Shown here: positions 23,871 through 32,502 of the stretch, piece after piece | Layout of the letters: every line of letters starts with the position of its first letter | Position numbering within the stretch: the first letter of the stretch is position 1 | Source: Streptomyces liliiviolaceus | GTDB lineage: Bacteria; Actinomycetota; Actinomycetes; Streptomycetales; Streptomycetaceae | Length of the DNA: 64,000 bases | NCBI RefSeq assembly: GCF_018070025.1 | Contig: NZ_JAGPYQ010000001.1 | Coordinates: 3,782,001 to 3,846,000 of the forward strand | Reading direction: 5' to 3' | Translations under genes and position numbers: made by a program | The notes under the pieces: model-generated | Seen by the model: the letters and a program-made list of their open reading frames with translations, nothing else | What the model was told of the DNA's origin: nothing | Database searches by the model: none

Positions 23871-24827
23871 TCAGGGCGCTATCCGTGCCCACACCGGCGC
23901 GTGGTCCGAGCCCGTCGCGTCCCGGCGGGTGGCCGGATCCGTGTCGACCGACGGCAGCGGTGTCTCCTGGACCGGTGCCCCCGTCCCCGCCCCGGTCACC
24001 CGGTCGAGGAGCCGGTGGCTGACCAGGATGTGGTCGATCAGTTCGGGGCGCCCGGAGTGGACGCGGGAGAAACGCTGCTTCTCCGGGATGAGGGGAGCGA
24101 TGTTCCAGAGCCGCGTCGCGTCACCCCGGTCGGGCCGGCCGAACCCGGGAGTGCCGATCTCGGAGCCGGGCGGGCCCTGCAGGATCTGTGTCGTCGCGGC
24201 GGCGACCTCGTCGTTGAGGTCGCCGAGCACGGCCACGTCTCGCTCCCCGCCCTTGCCGTCCAGGAGGCGGTCGGCGACGGCACGCAGTGTCGTGGCCTCC
24301 GCGGCCCGCCGGTACAGGGCGTACGCGCCGTAGCGGGCCCGCTCGCCCTCGTTCCGTGGCTGGAACCGGCCGCCCGGGTACGTCAGCAGCTTCGACTTCA
24401 GATGGCAGACCGCCACCGACAGGGTCACGCCCGTGCCCGGAAGCACCGCCTCCACCGCCAGGAGACCGCGACCCGTCCGGGGCACCGGTTCGCCGTCGTC
24501 GTCGCCCTGGACGGGCCGCAGCGGCGCGGGGAACTCATTGGTGTCGACGAGCGTCCGCGGTACCGGCCGGCTGAGGAAACCGACCCGGATGCCCCGGCCG
24601 TCCGGATGCGCCGAGAGCACGGTGTGCCAGTCGCCCTCCAGCATCCCGGCCAGGTCCTCCAGCGCGGCCGGGTCGCCGACCTCCTGCACACCGAGCAGCG
24701 TGGGATCCAGTTCCCTGACGACCCCGGCCAGCGTGGTGAGCTTCGCCTTGTACGCGGCCTCGGTACGCGGGCCGAACGCCCCGCCGGGCCGGTACAGGTT
24801 CTCCAGGTTCCAGGTGCCGAGGAGCAT
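23871..24827 (-). CDS. Endonuclease/exonuclease/phosphatase family protein
   Basis: A 318-residue metal-dependent phosphoesterase of the EEP superfamily. Motifs in order: TWNLENL at the N-terminus, LLGVQEV (metal-binding Glu), AVCHLKSKL, VLGDLNDE (the D-x-N pair), ELIDHILVSHRL and the final GSDHAPVWARI with the catalytic His. No signal peptide is visible, so it is probably cytosolic. Substrate cannot be told: it could be DNA, a nucleotide or a phospholipid. Divergent from the amidohydrolase gene. Confidence 0.88.
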   Translation of the reverse strand: MLLGTWNLENLYRPGGAFGPRTEAAYKAKLTTLAGVVRELDPTLLGVQEVGDPAALEDLAGMLEGDWHTVLSAHPDGRGIRVGFLSRPVPRTLVDTNEFPAPLRPVQGDDDGEPVPRTGRGLLAVEAVLPGTGVTLSVAVCHLKSKLLTYPGGRFQPRNEGERARYGAYALYRRAAEATTLRAVADRLLDGKGGERDVAVLGDLNDEVAAATTQILQGPPGSEIGTPGFGRPDRGDATRLWNIAPLIPEKQRFSRVHSGRPELIDHILVSHRLLDRVTGAGTGAPVQETPLPSVDTDPATRRDATGSDHAPVWARIAP

Positions 24828-24997
24828 GCCGGGCTCCTTCCCGGACGGGCCTTCCCAAGGGCGCCGCCCGTCGAATGGTGAGGCCGAGGGACGGTCCTCG
24901 GGCTCAGAGTGCGCGCGAAACCGCCCCCGGGACAGGGCGGGGACAGGATGCGCGGTTCACGTCACCCGGCGGCACGATCCCGCCGTACCGTGGCGTG

Positions 24998-26419
24998 ATG
25001 ACCTCGCCCGAGCCCACGCCCGACGCGACGACCGACCCACCGGGTTCCCCGGCCGCCCGCGCGCCGGAGGCCGCCGATCTCGTCATCACCGGGTGCACCG
25101 CCCTCGTGCACGACGAACGCGAAGAGATCGGCTTCGTCGAGGACGCCACCATCGTCGTACGCGGCGGCCGTATCGCGACGATCGCCGGCGGCCCGGCCGA
25201 CCTCCTCGCAGCCGGCCTCGCCGACGCCGAGCACATCGACGCCCGTGGCCAGGTCGCGATGCCCGGCCTGGTCAACTGCCACACCCACACCCCGATGGTG
25301 ACCCTGCGCGGCATCGCGGAGGACCTGCCCATCGAGGAGTGGTTCAACGAATACGTCTGGCCCATCGAGTCCAACCTCCAGGAGCGGGACGTCGAGTTGG
25401 GGGCGCGGCTGGCCTGCGCCGAGATGATCCGCGGCGGGGTCACCTGCTTCGCGGACCACTACTTCTCGATGGACACCGTCGCCGCCGTGACCGCCGAGAG
25501 CGGTCTGCGCGCCAACCTCGGGCAGGCCTTCTTCTCCTCTCAGGGCGCCGAGGGCCGTGAGCGGTCGCTCGACTTCGCCCTGAGGCACCGCGACACCGCC
25601 GACGGCCGGATCACCACCTCGCTCGCCCCGCACGCGCCCTACACCGTGGACGACGCCGACCTCGCGGCGACCGCCGGGCTCGCCCGCGAACACGGCCTGC
25701 TCGTGCACCTCCACGCCGCCGAGAACCGCGCCCAGACCGACGCGAGCCTCGCCCGCCACGGCCGTACCCCGATCGAGGTGCTGGCCGAGGCCGGCCTGCT
25801 CGACACCGATCTGCTCATCGCGCACGGCACCGGCATCGTGGAGCGCGACCTGCCCGTGCTCGCCCGCGCGACCGGCCGTGTCGGCGTGGCCAGCGCGCCC
25901 CGCGGCTACCTCAAGTTCGCCTGGCCCACGACCACTCCGGTACGCGCCCTGCGTGAACTCGGCATCCCCGTGGGGCTCGCCACCGACGGGGCCGCCTCCA
26001 ACAACTCCCTGGACGTATGGGAGTCCATGGCGCTCACCGCGCTGGCGCAGAAGTTCACCGAGGCCGACCCGCGCCGGCTCACGTCCCGACAGGCCCTGCA
26101 CCACGCGACGCTGCAGAGCGCGCGGGCGGTCGGGCTCGGCGAGCGGATCGGCAGCCTCGCACCGGGGCGCCGGGCCGACATTGTCCTGGTGGACCTGAGC
26201 GGCCCGCACACCCAGCCCGTGCACGATCTCGCCGCCACCCTGGTGCACAGCGCCCGCTCCGGTGACGTACGCACGACGATCGTCGACGGGCGGATCCTCA
26301 TGCGTGACCGGGAACTCCTGACCCTCGACGTCCCGGCGGTGGTACGGGAGATGAACGAACGCATGCCCACCCTCATCGACCGCGCCCACGGCAGGCGCGT
26401 CCAGGAGTACGAGACCTGA
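24998..26419 (+). CDS. Amidohydrolase (MTA/SAH deaminase-like, TRZ/ATZ type)
   Basis: A 473-residue metal-dependent hydrolase related to 5'-methylthioadenosine/S-adenosylhomocysteine deaminases and chlorohydrolases. Metal and catalytic motifs: GLVNCHTHTPM, LAPHAPYTVDD, HLHAAENRAQ, LIAHGTGI and LATDGAASNN, in the right order. A family region DLPIEEWFNEYVWPIE follows the first motif. It probably deaminates a purine-like or triazine-like ring; the substrate is unproven. ATG 24998 sits 170 nt from the divergent hydrolase gene, and the earlier in-frame codons lie in that promoter region. Confidence 0.85.
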   Translation: MTSPEPTPDATTDPPGSPAARAPEAADLVITGCTALVHDEREEIGFVEDATIVVRGGRIATIAGGPADLLAAGLADAEHIDARGQVAMPGLVNCHTHTPMVTLRGIAEDLPIEEWFNEYVWPIESNLQERDVELGARLACAEMIRGGVTCFADHYFSMDTVAAVTAESGLRANLGQAFFSSQGAEGRERSLDFALRHRDTADGRITTSLAPHAPYTVDDADLAATAGLAREHGLLVHLHAAENRAQTDASLARHGRTPIEVLAEAGLLDTDLLIAHGTGIVERDLPVLARATGRVGVASAPRGYLKFAWPTTTPVRALRELGIPVGLATDGAASNNSLDVWESMALTALAQKFTEADPRRLTSRQALHHATLQSARAVGLGERIGSLAPGRRADIVLVDLSGPHTQPVHDLAATLVHSARSGDVRTTIVDGRILMRDRELLTLDVPAVVREMNERMPTLIDRAHGRRVQEYET

Positions 26420-26545
26420 GACGCACCCGGCCCCGTGCCGGCAGGCCCGGAAGAGAACGTCCCGAAAAGAATTTCCGGCCCACCGATGAGTTCCGGCGCT
26501 CCCCGCGGTCCACCCCTGACAAGGCACCGCACCGAAGGAGTAGCG

Positions 26546-27250
26546 ATGACGCTTCCGCGGATCGTGTCGCGCGAGGAATGGCAGGCCGCGCGCGAGGAAC
26601 TGCTGGTCAGGGAGAAGGCCGCGACCCGGGCCCGGGACGCGCTCAACGCCGACCGGCGACGGCTGCCCATGGTCGGGATCGACAAGGAGTACGTCTTCGA
26701 GGGCGGCGACGGCAAGGCGACCCTGCTGGACCTCTTCGAAGGGCGGCGGCAACTCGTCGTCTACCACTTCATGTTCGCGCCCGAGTGGGACGCGGGCTGC
26801 CGCAGCTGCTCGGCGTTCGTCGACCAGATCGGGCACCTGGCGCATCTGCGCGCGCGGGGCACCGAGTTCGCGGTGATCTCCAGGGCGCCGTACACGAAGA
26901 TCCTGCCCTTCAAGGCGCGGATGGGGTGGACGCTGCCCTGGTACTCGTCGTACGACAACGACTTCTCCTACGACTTCCAGGCCTCGTTCGGGACGGGCGC
27001 GGGCGACGACGGCCAGGAGCCCTACGAGCGGCCGGGGGTGAGCTGTTTCCTGCGGGAGCGGGACCGGATCTTCCACACGTACTCGACGTACGCGCGCGGA
27101 CTCGACGGGCTGGGCTCCACCACGAGCTTCCTGGACCTCACGGCACTCGGCCGGCAGGAGGAGTGGGAGAAGCCGGAGGGGCGCGCGTCGGCACTGGGGG
27201 CGCCCGCGGGCAGCGAGGGCATCCGATATCACGACGAGTACGAGGACTGA
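26546..27250 (+). CDS. DUF899 family thioredoxin-like protein
   Basis: A 234-residue DUF899 protein with a thioredoxin-like fold of unknown reaction. Seen: MTLPRIVSREEWQAAREELL at the start, RLPMVGIDKEYVFEG, QLVVYHFMFAPEWDAGCRSCSAF carrying a C-x-x-C pair, FAVISRAPYTKI, and YDNDFSYDF followed by GVSCFLRERDRIFHTYSTYARG. GAAGGAG lies 6 nt before ATG 26546. A single-gene unit 126 nt after the amidohydrolase. Confidence 0.88.
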   Translation: MTLPRIVSREEWQAAREELLVREKAATRARDALNADRRRLPMVGIDKEYVFEGGDGKATLLDLFEGRRQLVVYHFMFAPEWDAGCRSCSAFVDQIGHLAHLRARGTEFAVISRAPYTKILPFKARMGWTLPWYSSYDNDFSYDFQASFGTGAGDDGQEPYERPGVSCFLRERDRIFHTYSTYARGLDGLGSTTSFLDLTALGRQEEWEKPEGRASALGAPAGSEGIRYHDEYED

Positions 27251-27395
27251 GAGCGATCGCCCGGATGTTCCCCCATCCGTTGTGACCGTGTGTCGACTAC
27301 GTCTCAGTGACGTCACTTCGCGAGACCTACACCCCATGATGAGCGTTTAACTCTTCAAGGGCTCTTACGGGAGCAGCGCTACATGGAGGTACAGG

Positions 27396-27566
27396 ATGGT
27401 GAACGGTCGAACGGTGCTGGAGCGCTTTCCGGCCGGTGGGCCGCGTGGTTCCTGGCCCGCGGAGGAGTTCGCGCATGCGCGCCGCCTCGAAGGGCAGCAC
27501 GTGGACGTCGTGATGGACCTGTCGACGGACACCTTCCTGGTCGTCGTGCGGGAACTCGTCGAGTAA
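27396..27566 (+). CDS. Small conserved-looking protein, 56 residues
   Basis: A 56-residue ORF, MVNGRTVLERFPAGGPRGSW and on to an acidic end. It starts at ATG 27396, with a strong GGAGGT site 5 nt upstream, and ends at TAA. Codon use has the high third-position GC of real genes here. The second half (VDVVMDLSTDTFLVVVRELVE) looks like a beta-strand plus helix. I do not know its function. The 145 nt upstream are AT-richer, include TGACGTCA, and probably carry its promoter. It is convergent with the ABC transporter. Confidence 0.65.
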   Translation: MVNGRTVLERFPAGGPRGSWPAEEFAHARRLEGQHVDVVMDLSTDTFLVVVRELVE

Positions 27567-27606
27567 GCCGCGCGAGCGGGCGCCGCCGGGTCGGCCGCCG
27601 GGCGTC

Positions 27607-29595
27607 TCACCCCGCTTTCGGCGCCGGCACCTGCACCGAGAACTGCCCGGCCTGCAGTCCGTACAGCTCGGCGTAGACACCGCCCGTGGACAGGAGCTCG
27701 TCCGGAGTGCCGGATTCCACGAGTCGGCCCTGGTCGAGGACGTGCACGAGATCAGCATGGCGCACCGACGCCAGCCGGTGCGTGATGAGGATGACCGTCT
27801 GACCGGTACCCGCCAGGGCCCGGATCTTCTCGAAGACCTCCAGCTCGGCGCGCGCGTCGAGGGCCGCCGTCGGCTCGTCCACGACCAGGATCGCGCCGCG
27901 CCGGTACGCCGCCCGTGCGATGCCGAGCCGCTGCCACTGGCCGCCCGACAGCTCGTGCCCGCCGCTGAACATCCGGGCCAGCAGTGTGTCGAGGCCCCGC
28001 GGCAGATCCGCCACCACGTCCTCGGCGCCCGCCTCCGCGACGGACGTGCCCAGCCGCTCGTCGGTGAGCGGCGCGGAGGCCCGGCCGATCGCGACGTTCA
28101 CCCGGGCCGTGAACGGCCACCGCTTGAAGTCCTGCGCCACCATCGCGATCCGCTCCGCGAGCTGATGCCGGTCGGCGGTCGCCGCGTCCACGTCGTCCCA
28201 CAGGATCCGGCCGCGCTGCGGGGCGTACAGGCCCGACAGCAGTTTGACCAGGGTGGTCTTCCCGGAACCGTTCTCCCCGACGAGTGCCACGATCTTGCCG
28301 AGCGGCACGCTGAGCGTCAGGTCCGACAGCGCGGGCCGGGCCGCGCTGCCCGGATAGGTGAACGTGACGTTCTCGAAGCGGATCTCACGCGGCCGCTCGG
28401 GCAGCACCGCGCCGCCGACCGGGATCGTGCGCTCGGCCGCCTCCACGTGCAGGCGTTGCAGATCCCCGACGAACAGCGCCTCCTCGTGGAGGGTGTTGAC
28501 CTCCAGGACGAGCGTGTCGAGGTTCGCGGAGCCGGTACGGATCGCGATGACCGCCGTACCCGCCACGGACAGCGCCATCGCCCCGGCCAGCAGCAGCCCG
28601 CCGAGCGTCGCGTACGTCGCCACGGTGGCGAGGCCCGTCCAGGCGGCCGCGATCAGGCCCGTCCGGGCCTCCAGACGGGCGAGCCGGGCCTGCTCGGCCT
28701 CGGCGGCCTCCGACATCGCGCGGAAGTGCCGCAGTAGGAAGGGTCCGACGCCGTGGACGCGGATCTCCGGCGCTGCGGCGGGCTCGGTGAGCAGACTGCC
28801 GATCAGCCGGCCGGCCCGCGCGTGCTGCACCCAGGCGTGCCACGACGCGTACCGGCGCCGGGCGATGGTCAGCGCGCTCCAGGCGCTCGGCAGCGTCATC
28901 GTCATCAGCAGGGGCAGCAGCGCCGGGTGCAGCACGGTGAGGACGCCCGCCGCCGCGATCAGCGAGATCATCGCGTTCACCACGCGCGTGGCGATCCCGA
29001 TCATCCGCCGGGCGGACGAGGCGCCGTACTGCGCGGTGTCGAGCAGCTTGTGGAACGCCTCGTCCTCGATCGCCGACAGCTCGACCGTCGCGGCCCGCTC
29101 CAGGTACAGCTCCGTCGCGACGCGCTCCACCTTCGGTTCGAGGCGGCCGGTCGCGTACGTCGAGGCGCCCCGCAGCAGGGCGGCGAGCAGCGTCACCGCG
29201 GCGACCGTGACGAGCGCGGGCGCCGCGTCCCGCAGCCGGTCCGCGACCGGGCCGCTCGCCATCAGCCGGCCCAGGACGCTGTTGACCGCCAGCAGGCTCA
29301 CCGCCTGGGCCAGACCGCGGCCCACCTCCGCGCCCAGGACGGTCCGCGCGGCCCGGCGGTCCGCCTGCCAGGCCAGCCGGAAACTGGACGCGAGCAGTGC
29401 GGGCAGCCGCGTCACCATGGCACGGAAGTTCAGCTCCATGAACGCGTCGGAGTGCTGCGACCAGCCCATGTCGTAGCGGAGCGGACCGCCGAACAGAAGC
29501 CGCTCGGACTCGGAGGGTTCGGGCCCGTCCGCACCGGGTTTCTCGCTGTCGCGCGTGACCTTCTTCGACGATCCCGCCGACTCGGCAGACCCCAC
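27607..29595 (-). CDS. ABC transporter, fused permease and ATPase
   Basis: A 662-residue half-transporter, normally a homodimer, of the ABC exporter type. A membrane domain of about 360 residues with six hydrophobic segments is followed by an ATPase domain: Walker A GENGSGKTTL, Q-loop MVAQDFKRWP, signature LSGGQWQRLG, Walker B ILVVDEPTAALD and switch ILITHRL. The substrate is unknown. I choose GTG 29595, since GGGGAGG lies 6 nt upstream; the open frame extends to 29760 but those residues are Arg/Ala filler. The N-terminal ESERLLFGGPLRYDMGWSQH block is then retained. Confidence 0.85.
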   Translation of the reverse strand: MGSAESAGSSKKVTRDSEKPGADGPEPSESERLLFGGPLRYDMGWSQHSDAFMELNFRAMVTRLPALLASSFRLAWQADRRAARTVLGAEVGRGLAQAVSLLAVNSVLGRLMASGPVADRLRDAAPALVTVAAVTLLAALLRGASTYATGRLEPKVERVATELYLERAATVELSAIEDEAFHKLLDTAQYGASSARRMIGIATRVVNAMISLIAAAGVLTVLHPALLPLLMTMTLPSAWSALTIARRRYASWHAWVQHARAGRLIGSLLTEPAAAPEIRVHGVGPFLLRHFRAMSEAAEAEQARLARLEARTGLIAAAWTGLATVATYATLGGLLLAGAMALSVAGTAVIAIRTGSANLDTLVLEVNTLHEEALFVGDLQRLHVEAAERTIPVGGAVLPERPREIRFENVTFTYPGSAARPALSDLTLSVPLGKIVALVGENGSGKTTLVKLLSGLYAPQRGRILWDDVDAATADRHQLAERIAMVAQDFKRWPFTARVNVAIGRASAPLTDERLGTSVAEAGAEDVVADLPRGLDTLLARMFSGGHELSGGQWQRLGIARAAYRRGAILVVDEPTAALDARAELEVFEKIRALAGTGQTVILITHRLASVRHADLVHVLDQGRLVESGTPDELLSTGGVYAELYGLQAGQFSVQVPAPKAG

Positions 29596-29831
29596 CGATG
29601 ACCTCCCCGATCGAGGGCGAACGGCCACTATCGCGGTGCCGGGCGCTCTCGGGCAGGGCGCGCACCCGCTCCCGCACGGCGTATCCGGGGCACGCCCGGC
29701 GCTTGTCGCCGCGCGATGTGCCATGCCGTGCCATGCCCTGGAACGCGTGCTTCCACGCACATGGGGTCGCGGGATTCAGCTCGTACGACTCGGCTCGTAC
29801 GAGCCGGCCCGTACGGATCAGCCCGTACGGA
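29596..29831 (-). other. Gap upstream of the ABC transporter with short repeats
   Basis: Gene-free 236 nt. Near its right end are a 14-nt tandem direct repeat GCCCGTACGGATCA (29807-29820 and 29821-29834, the second overlapping the next gene's stop) and two TCGTACGA palindromes at about 29780-29802. It must contain the ABC transporter promoter. Confidence 0.5.
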
Positions 29832-30284
29832 TCACGCGCTGATCGGTCGGGACCAGGCCGGCGGCGTCCCGGTCACCCGGCACAGGGCCAGGTAGAGGGG
29901 GATCGGCGGGGTGTACGGCAGCGTGCCGTCCGGTGTGTGTATCAGCCCGGGGAACGTGGGCGAGGCGGGAACGAGCGCTCCCGTGGCGTAGTGCGCGGGC
30001 GAGGGCCACTCCAGGGCGACGTCCGAGTCGGAGGGCACGAGCCACCACCAGTGCGTGCTGTCGGCGTACACACAGCCGACGCGCGGCAGGCGGGGCATCA
30101 GCAGCGGGCCGAGTCTCGCGGGCATCGCCACCGCGTCGCAGCCCAGCGGGGCCTGCATGCCCTCGGGCACGGCCAGCGGCCGCGAAGCGCCCGGGCCCGA
30201 CGCCGTCCGGCCGCGTTCGATGCGGACCAGCGTGTTCAGGTTCAGCACCCTTGGCGTACCGGCCGAGGTAGCCCTCACACCCAT
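29832..30284 (-). CDS. Conserved hypothetical protein
   Basis: A 150-residue protein with the pattern of a conserved Streptomyces unknown: CDAVAMPARLGPLLMPRLP, VGCVYADSTHWWWLVPSDSD and a proline-rich end with LPYTPPIPLYLALC. The first part faintly resembles the N-terminal strand-helix of the bifunctional primase/polymerase fold, but no catalytic DxD is seen and I do not assign it. ATG 30284 is preceded by a GGGGG run; an in-frame codon at 30365 would add 27 residues of low-complexity sequence. Confidence 0.6.
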   Translation of the reverse strand: MGVRATSAGTPRVLNLNTLVRIERGRTASGPGASRPLAVPEGMQAPLGCDAVAMPARLGPLLMPRLPRVGCVYADSTHWWWLVPSDSDVALEWPSPAHYATGALVPASPTFPGLIHTPDGTLPYTPPIPLYLALCRVTGTPPAWSRPISA

Positions 30285-30488
30285 GCAGCCCCCGTTCGTG
30301 TTCCCAATGTCTTCGGTCCCGTCCGGTCGGTCCTGGCTCTTCGGTGTCGCGACGCCCGCGCCCACCCGCCGAGGCCGATGCCGGTGACGACGGCGGCGAC
30401 GGTGTCGCCACCGGTGCTCGTGCTCAGGCGCTGATGCTCAGGTGCTGATGCTCATGCCGATGTGCGGCCGGGGACGGAACGGTTCGGG
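30285..30488 (-). other. Gene-poor gap with a 14-nt direct repeat
   Basis: No supported gene. A short repeat GCTCAGG(C/T)GCTGAT occurs twice in tandem (30422-30449) with a third decayed copy. On the minus strand one frame reads a hydrophobic VAAVVTGIGLGGWARASRH but lacks a usable start codon. Confidence 0.4.
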
Positions 30489-31088
30489 TCAGAACCATTC
30501 GTTCCCGGCCGGGGGTATGTGCACCCCCGTCGGCGAGGAGCCGGCAGGGGCCGGCCGGCTCCTCGCACTCCAGCCCAGGTCCGACCGCGGCTCGACGCCG
30601 TTGTTCGCCGTCCGCGGCAGTTCCGCCCAGACCAGCAGTCCGGGACCGGTTTCCTGGGCGCCCCAGGCAGTGCACATCGCCGCCACGAGAAGCAGTCCCC
30701 TCCCATGCTCCTCATCGGGACGCTGTGGCGACGGGTGGGGCTCACCCGGCGCACATCCCTCGTCACGGACGGCTATCCGGACCAGGTCACCGCCGTCGTG
30801 CAGCTCGCACACCACATGGCGGCTCGCGGTGTGCACGATGGCGTTGGTGACCAGTTCGGAGACGACGAGCTCTGCCGTGTCGCAGGTGTCCTCGCAGACC
30901 GCCCAGCCCGACAGCCGGGCCCGCGTCAGGTGCCGGGCCTGGGCCGCTGAGCCCGGGTGTGCGGCCAGCTCGAAGCGGAACCGGCGCTCGGCCGCCGTGT
31001 CGGGGCGTACCCCGGCGGTGGCAGTAAGACGGTCTCGGTTCACGGCTGCGGCTGTTCCTAACGGCGCGGACGGAATCACGTTTGCCAC
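30489..31088 (-). CDS. ATP-binding protein, RsbW/HATPase_c_2 type
   Basis: A 199-residue GHKL ATPase of the anti-sigma/serine-kinase type, abundant in Streptomyces. The ATP-binding N-box ELVVSELVTNAIVHT lies near the middle, followed by VRIAVRDEGCAPG and HGRGLLLVAAMC. The C-terminal 45 residues are a disordered extension. It is divergent from a Scr1-type regulator and DUF397 gene. This trio recurs across Streptomyces around development-related loci such as whiJ-like clusters. Start GTG 31088 is 3 nt after GGGGAG, which is close; TTG 31115 is the alternative. Confidence 0.8.
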   Translation of the reverse strand: MANVIPSAPLGTAAAVNRDRLTATAGVRPDTAAERRFRFELAAHPGSAAQARHLTRARLSGWAVCEDTCDTAELVVSELVTNAIVHTASRHVVCELHDGGDLVRIAVRDEGCAPGEPHPSPQRPDEEHGRGLLLVAAMCTAWGAQETGPGLLVWAELPRTANNGVEPRSDLGWSARSRPAPAGSSPTGVHIPPAGNEWF

Positions 31089-31104
31089 TATCTCCCCGTC
31101 GTGA

Positions 31105-31139
31105 ACACTTGGCAAGTGTCACTCTGAAAATTGCAGAGT
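31105..31139. promoter_or_regulatory. Two adjacent inverted repeats in the divergent promoter
   Basis: ACACTT-GGC-AAGTGT (31105-31119) and ACTCTG-AAAATTG-CAGAGT (31121-31139) are both perfect 6-bp inverted repeats, separated by a single base. They lie between the ATPase start and the Scr1-type regulator gene, so they are candidate operators for that regulator. Confidence 0.6.
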
Positions 31140-31266
31140 GCAGTGTTCTGAGCGGTATGGCCATGGCACACTGCTCGCAACAGCACGTGGCGCGGCGTCA
31201 GTTGGGTACCCGTACGGGGCCCGAACGGGCGCCGCCCCGGCTGTCTGGACAAAAGTGGAGGTGGAC

Positions 31267-32127
31267 GTGAGCGAGCCGCGGTCCGCGCCGACGGTGGGGC
31301 AGGTCGTCCTCGGACGGCGCCTGCTCGACCTGCGGGAACGCGCGGGGCTCAAGCGTGAGGAGGCGGCACGCATTCTGCGTGTCACCGCCGCCACCGTCCG
31401 CCGTATGGAGATGGCCGAGGTAACCCTCAAGATCCCGTACCTCCAGCTTCTGCTGAAGTCGTACGGCGTCTCCGACGACGAGGCCGACGCTTTCGTCATG
31501 CTCGCGGAGGAGGCGAACCAGCCGGGCTGGTGGCAGCGGTTCCACGACATCCTGCCGGGCTGGTTCTCGATGTATGTCAGCCTGGAGGGTGCGGCCGCCC
31601 TCATCCGTTCGTACGAACCCCACTTCGTGCCCGGAGTGCTGCAGACCGAGGAGTACGCGCGTGGCGTCATGCTTTCCGGCGCCGTCGGCCAGACTAGACC
31701 CGAGGACATCGAGCGGCACGTGGCGCTGCGCATGCAACGCCAGGAGCTGCTGACGCGCGAGGGCGCGCCCCGGTTCTGGGCCGTGATGGACGAGACCGCC
31801 CTGCGCCGCCCGGTCGGCGGCCCGGAGGTCATGCGCGGCCAGATCGACAGACTGCTGGAAGCCACGACACTGCCCAACGTGACCCTGCAGGTCGCCCCCT
31901 TCTCCTCGGGGCCGCACGCGGGCACGTACGGGCCGTTCGTGCTCTTCCGCTTTGCCATGCCCGAACTGCCGGACATGGTCTACAGCGAGTACCTGACCGG
32001 CGCCGTCTATCTGGACGCGCGTACCGAGGTGGCAACCCACCTTGAGGTCATGGACCGCATGGCGGCCCAGGCCGCCACGGCACATCGCACGAAGGAGATC
32101 CTGATGGATCTCCGCAAGGAGCTGTGA
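31267..32127 (+). CDS. Helix-turn-helix regulator with DUF5753 (Scr1/WhiJ-like)
   Basis: A 286-residue regulator. An XRE-type helix-turn-helix (about residues 14-70, with LRERAGLKREEAARILRVTA) is followed by the DUF5753 domain, which begins near FHDILPGWFSMYVSLEGAA and includes YEPHFVPGVLQTEEYARG and MPDMVYSEYLTGAVYLD-like sequence (ELPDMVYSEYLTGAVYLD). Scr1-type proteins pair with a small DUF397 protein, as WhiJ does, to control development or antibiotic genes; some pairs act as toxin-antitoxin-like sets. GTG 31267 has GGAGGTG upstream. The DUF397 gene starts immediately after its stop. Confidence 0.9.
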   Translation: MSEPRSAPTVGQVVLGRRLLDLRERAGLKREEAARILRVTAATVRRMEMAEVTLKIPYLQLLLKSYGVSDDEADAFVMLAEEANQPGWWQRFHDILPGWFSMYVSLEGAAALIRSYEPHFVPGVLQTEEYARGVMLSGAVGQTRPEDIERHVALRMQRQELLTREGAPRFWAVMDETALRRPVGGPEVMRGQIDRLLEATTLPNVTLQVAPFSSGPHAGTYGPFVLFRFAMPELPDMVYSEYLTGAVYLDARTEVATHLEVMDRMAAQAATAHRTKEILMDLRKEL

Positions 32128-32391
32128 ATGGATCGCATCAAGTCCCGGATACGCCTCGCGCGGATCTACAACGGCATGCCCGCCAGGGAACTGGGCAGCG
32201 AGGGCTGGCACAAGCCGTGGAGCGGTGGGAACGGCGGCAACTGCCTGGAGGCGATGAAGCTCGCCGACGGCCGGATCGCGGTCCGTCAGTCGGCCGACCC
32301 GGACGGTCCGGCTCTCATCTACACCCCCGGCGAGATGACCGCGTTCATTCAGGGTGCCAAGGCGGGGGAGGCGGACTTCCTGCTCTCCTGA
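32128..32391 (+). CDS. DUF397 domain protein
   Basis: An 87-residue DUF397 protein. The core W-x-K-x-x-x-S-x-x-x-G-x-x-C-x-E pattern is visible as WHKPWSGGNGGNCLEAMKLADG, followed by AVRQSADPDGPALIYTPGEM and the final FIQGAKAGEADFLL. DUF397 proteins are the partners of Scr1/WhiJ regulators. The ATG directly abuts the TGA of the regulator gene, so the two are cotranscribed and translationally coupled. The N-terminal 20 residues (RIKSRIRLARIYNGMPARE) are slightly longer than in many members. Confidence 0.92.
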   Translation: MDRIKSRIRLARIYNGMPARELGSEGWHKPWSGGNGGNCLEAMKLADGRIAVRQSADPDGPALIYTPGEMTAFIQGAKAGEADFLLS

Positions 32392-32419
32392 GGTCGCCGA
32401 CGAATCCGCCGGCCGGTTG

Positions 32420-32502
32420 CTGAAGAACCGATTCTTCAGGCGGTCGTCGCAAGGAAGTCGAGACCGCTTCAGAAGTCGAGACCGCTGTCGAAACCGCTTC
32501 AG
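32420..32502. terminator. Hairpin and 18-nt repeats between convergent genes
   Basis: CTGAAGAA (32420-32427) pairs perfectly with TTCTTCAG (32432-32439) around CCGA. It probably terminates transcription from both sides. Next come two 18-nt copies AAGTCGAGACCGCT(TCAG/GTCG) at 32455-32490 and a third partial copy reaching the phosphatase stop. Confidence 0.65.

Noticed and set aside
24962..27337. Long minus-strand frame across the amidohydrolase and DUF899 genes
   Set aside because: No recognisable motif; both plus-strand genes have clear family signatures.
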